Below, piece by piece: positions 57,224 through 64,000 of a stretch of 64,000 bases of DNA; the stretch's first letter is position 1; the number at the start of each line of letters is the position of its first letter. The notes beneath the pieces are model-generated. The model made no database searches. It saw only the letters and a program-made list of their open reading frames with translations, and was not told where the DNA came from. Source of the DNA: Armatimonadota bacterium. Its GTDB lineage: Bacteria > Armatimonadota > Fimbriimonadia > Fimbriimonadales > Fimbriimonadaceae. The position numbers and the translations under genes were made by a program. Location: assembly GCA_018268395.1 (NCBI GenBank), contig JAFDWQ010000003.1, forward strand, positions 641,353-705,352. The letters run 5' to 3'.

Positions 57224-57532
57224 ATGTTCGATCGGTCCAGCGTGCCTTTTGACCCGCGTCAGATTCAAGCCACCTTCGAGTCGGCCTCGTTCAAGGTCTG
57301 CCCTCTGTGCGGCAACCTGTGCGTCGACGGTGCCCACGACTGCTTCGTCTGCGGCTGGGCCGGGACGTTCGAGCACGACAAGAGCCTGGTCGACCTCAAA
57401 CTGCGGGACCTCGTGCGACGCTGCCCGGAACTCGAGGGCCTCCTGGGCCCGCCTTCCTTCGCACGGCGCGCCAAGTCTGCGGTCTTCCGAGCCCTCAGAG
57501 CGTTTCGACGCCGGCTCGACGTGTCCGTTTGA
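57224..57532 (+). CDS. Small zinc-ribbon protein
   Basis: This 102-aa protein has two Cys pairs, KVCPLCGNLCVDGAHDCFVCGWAGTFEH (about 25-52), that form a zinc ribbon. A helical, Arg-rich C-terminus follows (DLVRRCPELEGLLGPPSFARRAKSAVFRALRAFRRRL). It could bind nucleic acid or another protein. TATAGA lies close upstream of the ATG. No family is recognised. It lies 16 bp before the MgtC-like gene. Confidence 0.65.
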   Translation: MFDRSSVPFDPRQIQATFESASFKVCPLCGNLCVDGAHDCFVCGWAGTFEHDKSLVDLKLRDLVRRCPELEGLLGPPSFARRAKSAVFRALRAFRRRLDVSV

Positions 57533-57548
57533 ACCTGGTCCAGGTTAA

Positions 57549-58199
57549 ATGGAGGCGATGCCTCCGCTGGATTGGCCCTTGGTGGCCACCGTGCTGGCCA
57601 AACTTGCCTTCGCCGCCGTCCTTGGCGGCGTGATCGGCCTCGAACGCGAACAGCACGGCCGCCCGGCCGGGATCCGGACGCACATGCTCCTGATCTTGGG
57701 CGTGACCTTGTTCGCGGAGGTCAGCAAAGCTTTCCCAGGCGAAGATAAGGGCCGGATCGCTTCCCAGATCGTTACCGGAGTCGGGTTCTTGGGTGCCGGC
57801 ACGATCTTGAGGCTAGGAGCGGAGATCAAGGGTCTCACGACGGCCGCGAGCCTTTGGTCCGTTTCGGCGATCGGTATGGCCGTCAGCACCGGTGGGTCGT
57901 TCCTTCTGATCGCGCTGTTCGGCACGGTCCTCACGTACGTCACGCTCAAGGTCGTCGACGACATCGAGCGGCGACTTGCCCCGGACGCCCATCCCCGAGA
58001 ACTCACCGTCCGCTTGGTGCGCTTTGAAGCGCTCACCGCCGTGATCGAGGGCATCGAGAGGGCGGGCGGCAACGTCACGGGGGTCAGGTTCAGGGACGGA
58101 CGTACGATCGCCTTGATGGACGTCAAAGGCGATCGGGCGGCCGTGCTCAAAGCCGCGTTGGGCACTCCGGACGTCGTCGAAGCCGTCTGGAACGGTTAG
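57549..58199 (+). CDS. MgtC/SapB-family membrane protein
   Basis: This 216-aa protein has about four N-terminal helices (residues 10-140) and the family core GGVIGLEREQHGRPAGIRTHMLLILGVTLFAEV, VTGVGFLGAGTILR and GLTTAASLWSVSAIGMAVSTG. A soluble C-terminal ACT-like domain spans about 150-216. MgtC-type proteins modulate ATP synthase, magnesium homeostasis or pH tolerance rather than transport Mg directly. An ATG at 57558, preceded by GGAGG, is an equally good start. Confidence 0.88.
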   Translation: MEAMPPLDWPLVATVLAKLAFAAVLGGVIGLEREQHGRPAGIRTHMLLILGVTLFAEVSKAFPGEDKGRIASQIVTGVGFLGAGTILRLGAEIKGLTTAASLWSVSAIGMAVSTGGSFLLIALFGTVLTYVTLKVVDDIERRLAPDAHPRELTVRLVRFEALTAVIEGIERAGGNVTGVRFRDGRTIALMDVKGDRAAVLKAALGTPDVVEAVWNG

Positions 58200-59383
58200 C
58201 TGCGGCTGACGATCGACTCTCGTTCGAACTGTGAAACGCTGAACGCGAGGAAGACGGCGGCCAGGACTCCGCACACCGCCATTCCGGCGAAAAGGCCCGG
58301 CCAGTCCGTCTTCGCTAACAGCGCCTCCTTAAGGCTCACCGCGCTCCCGAGAACCGGGACGAGCTTGACCCATAGGGCGTTCTGCATGTCCGTGAACCCG
58401 ATGATCTGACTGAAGACCGCAGGCATGATCACGATGAAACTGACCAGGGTCAAGTATGTCTGGGCCTCCCGCATGTTCTTCGCAGCCGCACTGACGCTGA
58501 TCAGGATCCCCGCCATCAAAAGGACGAGGGGGAGAAGCGTCAGCGTCATCGCCGCGAGCGACGCGAACGAGATCGAGAGCCCAGTCGGGAACAGCCGGCC
58601 CGCATATCCGAACTTCGTCACACCGACGAGCACGATGCCGACGACGGCCGTCAGACTGCTGAGGAGGCAGACAAGGGCAAGCGCCAGATATTTCCCAAGA
58701 GCGACTTCCCGCCGTCTGACCGGACTGACGAGCAAGGTCTCCATGGTTCCGCGCTCCTTCTCGCCCGCGACGAGGTCGGAGACGATGCTCATCCCTCCGT
58801 AGAAGGCCCAGATCACGATGAAATAGGGAAGGAGGTTGACCATCGACGAGCCACCGAGGCCCTTCGGTCGCGACGTTTCCTTCACCGTGACCCGTATCGG
58901 CTCGGCCATCGAGGGATCGACGTCGTGGCTCGACAGGACTTCACGGAGTCTCGCGTCGTTGGCCCGCTTGATCTTCTCCTGAAAGGCGCCAAGGGCCATG
59001 CCTGACAAGGGCTCGGTCGGGTCGTACGTCGCCGTGATCTTCGCCCGTCCCTCAGTCACGTTCTTCTCGAAGTCTGGCCCGAACTCGACGAGGAGCTTGG
59101 CCTTTCCCCGTTCGACGAGACGAACGCCCTCTTCACGCGTCTTCACGAGGGTCGTCTGGCCCGATTTGTCTCCCGAAAGCGTTTTTGCGACCGAGTCGAT
59201 CCCAGGGTCGACGATGGCCAGCTTTGGTGTCTGAGGCCGTGAGACTTTGTCCTCGATCAGGCCGAAGATCTGCACGAAGAGCACGATCATGAACACGGGC
59301 ATGACGAACGCGCCGCTCCGGACGCGTTTGTCGCGGAACATCTCGCGAAGTTCCTTTCGGAAGACGGTCATGATGCGGTTCAT
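58196..59383 (-). CDS. ABC-2 type exporter permease (NatB-like)
   Basis: This 395-aa permease has one N-terminal helix (about 22-45), a large extracytoplasmic domain (about 50-180) and five or six C-terminal helices with DLVAGEKERGTMETLLVSPVRRREVALGKYLAL. That motif is typical of the NatB/YhaP branch of ABC-2 exporters. The substrate (sodium, peptides or drugs) is not deducible. It is coupled to the ATPase gene by an ATGA overlap. Confidence 0.87.
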   Translation of the reverse strand: MNRIMTVFRKELREMFRDKRVRSGAFVMPVFMIVLFVQIFGLIEDKVSRPQTPKLAIVDPGIDSVAKTLSGDKSGQTTLVKTREEGVRLVERGKAKLLVEFGPDFEKNVTEGRAKITATYDPTEPLSGMALGAFQEKIKRANDARLREVLSSHDVDPSMAEPIRVTVKETSRPKGLGGSSMVNLLPYFIVIWAFYGGMSIVSDLVAGEKERGTMETLLVSPVRRREVALGKYLALALVCLLSSLTAVVGIVLVGVTKFGYAGRLFPTGLSISFASLAAMTLTLLPLVLLMAGILISVSAAAKNMREAQTYLTLVSFIVIMPAVFSQIIGFTDMQNALWVKLVPVLGSAVSLKEALLAKTDWPGLFAGMAVCGVLAAVFLAFSVSQFERESIVSRS

Positions 59384-60132
59384 GGACGGGCTCCCTCCGG
59401 CGAATAGTCGACCAGTTTGAGAAAGGCTTTTTCAAGGTTGGGACTACCTGTTTCGGCCAAAATTTCGGCCGTCGTCCCTTGGCTGAGGAGCCTCCCTTGA
59501 TGGATAACGGCCACGGTGTCGCAGAGGCGCTCGGCCTCGCTCATGATGTGAGTGCTGAATACGATCGTGCGGCCGCGGGATTTGGCTTCCTCGATGAACT
59601 CCATCACGGTCTGGGAGGTAACGACGTCGAGGCCCGCCGTCGGTTCGTCGAAGAAGAGGACGGGAGGATCGTGGAGGATCGTCCGGGCGATGCTGACCCG
59701 TTGTTTCTGTCCCGTCGACATCTTGTCGCAGAGCTTTCCGGCAAATTCGTGGAGGTTCATGGCCCGCTTGACGTACGTGATCAGCTCTCTCAAAACAGCC
59801 CCGTCCAGTCCGTTCAACCGGCCGAAGTACTCGAGGACCTCTTCACCCGTGAGGCGGCCGTAGAGGGCGGTCGACGCGCTCAAGAACCCGATCTGGGTGC
59901 GGACGGCCAAGGGGTCCGTGCGGATGTCGTGACCGGCGACGGTCGCCGTCCCCGAGGTCGGGCGGATGACGGTGCTCAACATCCGGAGGCACGTGGTCTT
60001 GCCTGCGCCGTTGATGCCCAGGAGTCCGAACACCTGACCGGGACGGGCCTCGAAGGACACGTCGTCGACGGCCTTGACGAGGCCGACTTTAGGATCTTTG
60101 AAGGACTTGCTGAGGGAGGTCGTCGTGATCAC
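59380..60132 (-). CDS. ABC transporter ATP-binding protein (NatA-like)
   Basis: In this 250-aa nucleotide-binding subunit, Walker A is GINGAGKTTCLRML (about 39-52), the signature is MSTGQKQRVSIARTILHDP, and Walker B with catalytic Glu is VLFFDEPTAGLD. The H-loop is STHIMSEAERLCD. It energises the adjacent permease. The GTG at 60132 starts directly before the conserved MITTTSLSKSF. The 202 bp upstream hold no gene beyond the M28 terminator. Confidence 0.92.
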   Translation of the reverse strand: MITTTSLSKSFKDPKVGLVKAVDDVSFEARPGQVFGLLGINGAGKTTCLRMLSTVIRPTSGTATVAGHDIRTDPLAVRTQIGFLSASTALYGRLTGEEVLEYFGRLNGLDGAVLRELITYVKRAMNLHEFAGKLCDKMSTGQKQRVSIARTILHDPPVLFFDEPTAGLDVVTSQTVMEFIEEAKSRGRTIVFSTHIMSEAERLCDTVAVIHQGRLLSQGTTAEILAETGSPNLEKAFLKLVDYSPEGARP

Positions 60133-60301
60133 GTGCGGTTCATGGGATACGGGCCGTTATTGTTCCGGGATTTGGGCGAGGAGGCCGTTGTCGGCACGGT
60201 TCGAGCAGGACAGATTCCCATCTGACCGGCCGCCATCATTAGGGCGTAAGCACTCGTTTGGAGAGGATTCCAATGCGGTCTGGAAAGGTGCGGAAGGAAA
60301 C

Positions 60302-60325
60302 GGGCGGGCCGTGATCGGCCCGCCC
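60302..60325 (-). terminator. Intrinsic terminator of the M28 peptidase gene
   Basis: Nine-base arms GGGCGGGCC and GGCCCGCCC enclose a 6-base loop. In the minus direction the hairpin is followed by GTTTCC and lies 9 bp after the stop of the M28 gene. Confidence 0.7.
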
Positions 60326-60334
60326 CACCGCTTG

Positions 60335-61729
60335 TCAGCCTCCGGTCTTGGGCTCTCGCGGCAACATCGTGTCCGCGTTCGCCAGGTTCAACACTGTGAC
60401 CGCCGCCGCCGTGCTCGACTGCACCAGATAGGCGTTGATCGCCGCTTGAAGCCTGTCGTGCTGGGTGTGGTGCACGTACGTGTAGTCGCTGACGCCCGTC
60501 TCCATCGTGAAGAACCCCGGGACGCCGACGGCGTTGAAGCTCGCGTGGTCGCTACCGCCGCCCCGCGGCATCCTCGCCTGCGCGTTGAACTTCATCGGTA
60601 AGGTGGGGAAGGCCTCGTTCAGAGCGTCGATGCTCGGTTGGAAGAACGAGCGCTGCGACTCTAGGCCTGCGAAACCGCCCCAGTAGTTCGTCCCACCGTC
60701 GTCGACAAGGCACGCGCTGATCTTGTCCATTTCGGCAGCGTGGTCCTTCACGTACTGGCGAGAACCGAAGAGGCCCTGTTCTTCGCCGGTCCACAGGATG
60801 AACCGGATCGTTCGTTTGCCCCGCAGTCCAAGGGTGCAGAGCAACCGGGCACATTCCAACGTGACGCTCGAGCCGGTCCCGTTGTCCAGCGCGCCCTGGG
60901 CGCCGGGCCCGTCCCAACTGTCGAAGTGGCCGCTCACGATGACGACTTCGTTCGGCTTCTCCGTGCCCGGGATTTCGGCCACGACGTTCGAGTTCACGAC
61001 CGGGCCCTTCCGGAACGACTGTTTCAGGTCGAATTCAAGGTCGACCTTCTTGCCTGCCTGCATCGCCGAGGTGACAGCGGTGTAATCGCTCTTACGGACC
61101 GTGACGCGCGTGACGTTCGGCAGCTTCTTCCAGTCGATGTTCTGTTGGCCGCCCGTCAGAACGAGTTCGTTGCCCGAACCGGACACGGTGCCTTTGATGC
61201 CGGCTTTGCGGGCCGCCTCTAGGACGGCGTCGCGGACTTCGCGCGTCGGAACGCCTTCGCCGGAGCGAGGCATCATCACCATCCAAGCGCCCTTGAACGA
61301 TCCTTTGTCCTTCTCAAAGTCGGCCAGGCTCTTCGGTTCCATGACGGCCTTGCCCTTCTGGAGCCCTTTCGTCCCCGGCGTCCAAGACGGCGTCGTGAAC
61401 TGGAAGTCGCGGACGGTCGGCGACGTCATCCGTCCGACGTGCCCGGTCTTGGCCCGGTCGAACCCGACGGGCCACTCGCCCCATTTCTCAAGGTGGACGT
61501 TCTGGCAGCCGAAGGCTTTGAACTGGTCCATCGCCCACTGGGAGCCTTGTTCGAGAGCGAGCGACGACGTCAAGCGTGCCCCGATCTGTTCGGTGATCGT
61601 CTCCAAGTGAACGCGCGTCTGGTTGCGCGACTTGCCTTCGTCGATGATTTTGGCGATGGTCGCCACATCCGTCTGCGCCCAAGACAGTCCCGAAGCCAGA
61701 GCGGCCGACGCCACGAGAAAGAGTCTCAT
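60335..61729 (-). CDS. Secreted M28-family metallopeptidase
   Basis: This 464-aa exported zinc aminopeptidase/carboxypeptidase has a signal peptide (1-19, ending GLSWAQ) and a PA-like inserted domain in the first half. Zinc and catalytic residues lie in VSGHFDSWDGPGAQGALDNGTGSS, LWTGEEQGLFGS, CLVDDGG and YTYVHHTQHD. The enzyme would trim peptides outside the cytoplasm. The ATG at 61729 was chosen for the signal peptide; TAAAAC lies upstream. Confidence 0.88.
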   Translation of the reverse strand: MRLFLVASAALASGLSWAQTDVATIAKIIDEGKSRNQTRVHLETITEQIGARLTSSLALEQGSQWAMDQFKAFGCQNVHLEKWGEWPVGFDRAKTGHVGRMTSPTVRDFQFTTPSWTPGTKGLQKGKAVMEPKSLADFEKDKGSFKGAWMVMMPRSGEGVPTREVRDAVLEAARKAGIKGTVSGSGNELVLTGGQQNIDWKKLPNVTRVTVRKSDYTAVTSAMQAGKKVDLEFDLKQSFRKGPVVNSNVVAEIPGTEKPNEVVIVSGHFDSWDGPGAQGALDNGTGSSVTLECARLLCTLGLRGKRTIRFILWTGEEQGLFGSRQYVKDHAAEMDKISACLVDDGGTNYWGGFAGLESQRSFFQPSIDALNEAFPTLPMKFNAQARMPRGGGSDHASFNAVGVPGFFTMETGVSDYTYVHHTQHDRLQAAINAYLVQSSTAAAVTVLNLANADTMLPREPKTGG

Positions 61730-61739
61730 CCGGACGGTT

Positions 61740-63146
61740 TTACCGCGACCGCCTGTCTTTTGTGCCTTTCCAAGCGCTTCGAAGTTCATAAACGTCCAGC
61801 CGGGCCGGAGTTTCCCCTCCCGCCCCGATCAGTCGGACGTCCCGTGCCGCCGGATCGGCCGGGGCGAAGAGGTGGCCGGTGACTTCTCCGTCTTGCGCGA
61901 ACAGTTCCAGGCTCGCCCGATCGGCCAAGAGGGTCATGTCGACGAACCCGTCGACCGCCTCGATCTTGCGCTCGTGGCTTCCGATCTTCATCGTTTTCGT
62001 CCCGAAGTCGTACGACACGGCGGTCCCTAAGACGTCGAGGTTGAACCGCCCTTGCGACACCGCCCTCCAGCGGCCCCGGATTTCGAACAGGCCCGTCGAC
62101 GACCGGAAAACTTGGGAGTCACCGTCCTGTTCAGGTGGCAGCCGTCGCGTCCGCAGGCTCTGGAGCGAACTGACGGGCTCGAAGGCGAGGCGGGCGCCGA
62201 GCGGCGTCGACTTCAGACGGACCGTCCTAGGAAACGACATCTGTTGGTTCCAATCGCAGTCCTTGAAGTCGCTGCCACGCATCCAACCGATCTGGACCCG
62301 CCGGCCCTTCGGCTCGTCGGAATACGTTTGGGCGGCATAGAAGTTCGGACCGGCGTCGGTGCTGAGGACCGCCGTCCCGGCCCGGAAACTCTGTCCGTCG
62401 AAGCTCCCTAGCCTGTAGTTGCCGTTCGCCCCCCAGAAGACCCATAGTCGGTTCCTCCGGTTTCCGTCCACGGGCAGTTCGAAGAAGTCCGGACACTCGC
62501 TCGTCCCCGGCAGGACGACCTCGCTCAACTTCTTCCACGACTTGAGGTCGGAAGAGCCGAAGAGGCCGTATCGGTCGTCGGCCAGGTACAGGGCCATGAC
62601 CCAAGTCCGGGACGGCGCGTGCCACACGACCTTCGGGTCACGGTTCTCGCCTTCTTGATGGGCGAGGACGGGGTTGCCGGGCGACTTGACGAACGTCGTG
62701 CCGTCGACCGAGGTGGCCAGGCACTGCGTAAACGGTTTGCCTTGGCTCTCCGGGTTCGTGCCGCCCGCAGCCGTATAGAAAAGGGCCATGACCCCCCTGC
62801 CTTCTCCGAGGATTCCGGACTTGTCGATCACGGCGCTCCCCGAGAACTCCGTCCCCATCGCGTCCGGAGTCAGCGCGCTGTCCAGCTCGGTCCAGTGGAC
62901 CAGGTCCGGACTAACGGCGTGGCCCCACGTCATGTTCCCCCACTGGACCCCGAACGGGTTGTGCTGGAAGAACAGGTGGTAGCGGCCCTTGTGGAAGACC
63001 AGTCCGTTCGGGTCGTTCAACCATCCCTTCTTCGCGGTGAAGTGGAACTGGGGCCGAAGCGGCTCGTCATAAAGGGTCGCGTCCTGGAGGGCGGCCGTCG
63101 GAAAGAGAGGCGTCACGCGGCGATTCTGACACCGCGCGACGCTCAT
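61740..63146 (-). CDS. GH32 beta-fructosidase (levanase/invertase type)
   Basis: In this 468-aa glycoside hydrolase the five-bladed propeller starts with WLNDPNGLVFHKGRYHLFFQHNPFG (nucleophile Asp45). The transition-state stabiliser is ENRDPKV (Asp170) and the acid/base is TSECPDFFELP (Glu217). A C-terminal beta-sandwich follows (about 350-468). It releases fructose from sucrose, levan or inulin. No convincing signal peptide is visible. The ATG overlaps the stop of the upstream gene (ATGA), so it is co-expressed with a probable outer-membrane protein. Confidence 0.9.
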   Translation of the reverse strand: MSVARCQNRRVTPLFPTAALQDATLYDEPLRPQFHFTAKKGWLNDPNGLVFHKGRYHLFFQHNPFGVQWGNMTWGHAVSPDLVHWTELDSALTPDAMGTEFSGSAVIDKSGILGEGRGVMALFYTAAGGTNPESQGKPFTQCLATSVDGTTFVKSPGNPVLAHQEGENRDPKVVWHAPSRTWVMALYLADDRYGLFGSSDLKSWKKLSEVVLPGTSECPDFFELPVDGNRRNRLWVFWGANGNYRLGSFDGQSFRAGTAVLSTDAGPNFYAAQTYSDEPKGRRVQIGWMRGSDFKDCDWNQQMSFPRTVRLKSTPLGARLAFEPVSSLQSLRTRRLPPEQDGDSQVFRSSTGLFEIRGRWRAVSQGRFNLDVLGTAVSYDFGTKTMKIGSHERKIEAVDGFVDMTLLADRASLELFAQDGEVTGHLFAPADPAARDVRLIGAGGETPARLDVYELRSAWKGTKDRRSR

Positions 63147-64000
63147 AGGGCGAAGACGAGCTTGATCTGGAACTTGCGCGAGAACGTCCGCGTGTTCGGG
63201 TCTCCATAGATCAAGTACAGGTCCGTTCCCCGTCCGCCCGCGCTCCTATAGAAGAGGTACCAGTTCGTGTCGGCATCGACGGCGACCATTCTTCCGCCTA
63301 TCGACCGAGTCGGAGAGAACTCGTAACCCGCCGTGAGGACGTGCTGACGAGTGGTGCCTTGGAAATTCAGCAAGGCGCCGCTGTACGCGAGGTCCAAGCG
63401 GCGGAAGAGCCTGACGCTCGCGTTCGGAGTCAAATAGGTCGAAGGTTCGCTCGCCAACGTGCCGACCGTGACGCCCAGGCCGATCTTCCGGAAACGGTTC
63501 GTGGCGCCCATCGTCGCCGAGACCATGTACGTGCTGTCCACGGTTCCGTCGATGACCGCGTAGTCCTGACTGACGCTGAACCTCCAGTCCGAGCGGGACG
63601 TCAGGGTCCCGAAAGCGCCGAAGCCGCGTTGATACCGGCTGCCGTCTTGGTGGTCCCATGCAATGCCGTAGATCCCGTAATCGTAGGAGCTCCACGGGCC
63701 CTTCCGCCACGGGCCGAAGAAGTCCGTGAACCCGAACCAGCCGCGATAGCCGGTGTACGGGATGAACCCGTCGGCGATGTTGAAGTCCTCCGAAATCGTG
63801 TGGTACTGGAAGACGCTGATGTTCCGAAGGTCTTGGTAGTTCGCGCTGAGGACGACGGCACCACCCCCAGCATCGTCGCCATAGGTCTTGGCGAACTGAC
63901 TCTCGAAACCGACCTTACCGAACCGTGCGTGTTGGTCGACCATCACGACCGAATTGTTGTCGCTTCCGAACTGCCGTTGGCCGAAGAACGCGCCGACGTC
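63143..64000 (-). CDS. Probable outer-membrane beta-barrel protein, 5' end outside the window
   Basis: The frame is open to the right edge, so only the C-terminal 285 residues are seen. They alternate aromatic and polar residues in amphipathic strands (YGIYGIAWDHQDGSRYQRGFGAFG, NWYLFYRSAGGRGTDLYLIYGD) and end in a phenylalanine-containing strand FQIKLVFAL, as in outer-membrane barrels. The pattern is reminiscent of the C-terminal part of DUF5916 proteins, without certainty. Coupling to the GH32 gene hints at glycan uptake or sensing. Confidence 0.55.
   Translation of the reverse strand, partial: DVGAFFGQRQFGSDNNSVVMVDQHARFGKVGFESQFAKTYGDDAGGGAVVLSANYQDLRNISVFQYHTISEDFNIADGFIPYTGYRGWFGFTDFFGPWRKGPWSSYDYGIYGIAWDHQDGSRYQRGFGAFGTLTSRSDWRFSVSQDYAVIDGTVDSTYMVSATMGATNRFRKIGLGVTVGTLASEPSTYLTPNASVRLFRRLDLAYSGALLNFQGTTRQHVLTAGYEFSPTRSIGGRMVAVDADTNWYLFYRSAGGRGTDLYLIYGDPNTRTFSRKFQIKLVFAL

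Overview
The window is a bacterial chromosome segment, high in G+C (about 60% or more by eye), densely packed with genes on both strands. There is no phage, CRISPR array, rRNA or complete insertion sequence. The gene repertoire suggests an Armatimonadota bacterium of the Fimbriimonadia type. The hints are a split glycine decarboxylase (GcvPA), many secreted proteins of poorly known families, a fused rpsP/obgE translation cluster, and lead genes whose -10 box lies almost against the start codon. This placement is an inference from gene content; no 16S gene is present.

Layout. 1-283: no gene, with short repeats that may be the end of an IS21-like element outside the window. 284-4184: VOC protein, half-size TauE-like protein, EamA transporter and a hybrid histidine kinase. 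4447-10804: a secreted GVYG-repeat protein, then a leftward group of a BTAD/ATPase/TPR regulator, an alpha/beta hydrolase and an NAD(P)-binding protein. 10956-12204: a tightly coupled redox operon (76-aa unknown, DsbA-like thioredoxin, peroxiredoxin). 12480-21049: secreted deacetylase, DUF899 protein, nadE-acyP, penicillin-acylase-like enzyme, a lone ParB and asparagine synthetase. 21086-26823: tRNA-Met overlapped by an AraC gene, VOC protein, DUF4139 lipoprotein, a second deacetylase, a carbonic-anhydrase-like protein and an archaeal-type methyltransferase.

26841-34000: amidase, YgfZ, DUF2993-like protein, GT2 glycosyltransferase divergent from pyrC, and gcvH-gcvPA. 34225-42011: secreted serine protease, repeat-rich intergenic regions, Kelch protein, aspartase, a two-repeat secreted protein sharing its C-terminal domain with the protease, pdxH and a lipoprotein. 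42013-44552: Xer recombinase and GT39 membrane glycosyltransferase. 44627-50240: ffh-rpsP-khpA-rimM-obgE-nadD-rsfS-TPR, a single translation/ribosome-assembly run lacking trmD and rplS. 50263-53585: DinB, DUF6941-like, GT4, MFS and tRNA-Thr. 53667-57138: basic protein, then panC-panB-bcp, CBS and a membrane protein. 57224-64000: zinc-ribbon protein, MgtC, an ABC exporter, M28 peptidase, GH32 fructosidase and an edge-truncated probable outer-membrane protein.

Two genome-level habits stand out. Many lead genes carry TA-N3-T 5-10 bp before the start codon with no Shine-Dalgarno sequence, which predicts leaderless mRNAs. Genes inside operons are joined by GTGA, TTGA or ATGA stop/start overlaps. 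I found no clear new defence or mobile system. The best leads are the leaderless promoter pattern, the fused translation operon, the shared C-terminal domain of two secreted proteins, the heptanucleotide array, and several enzymes with altered key residues.
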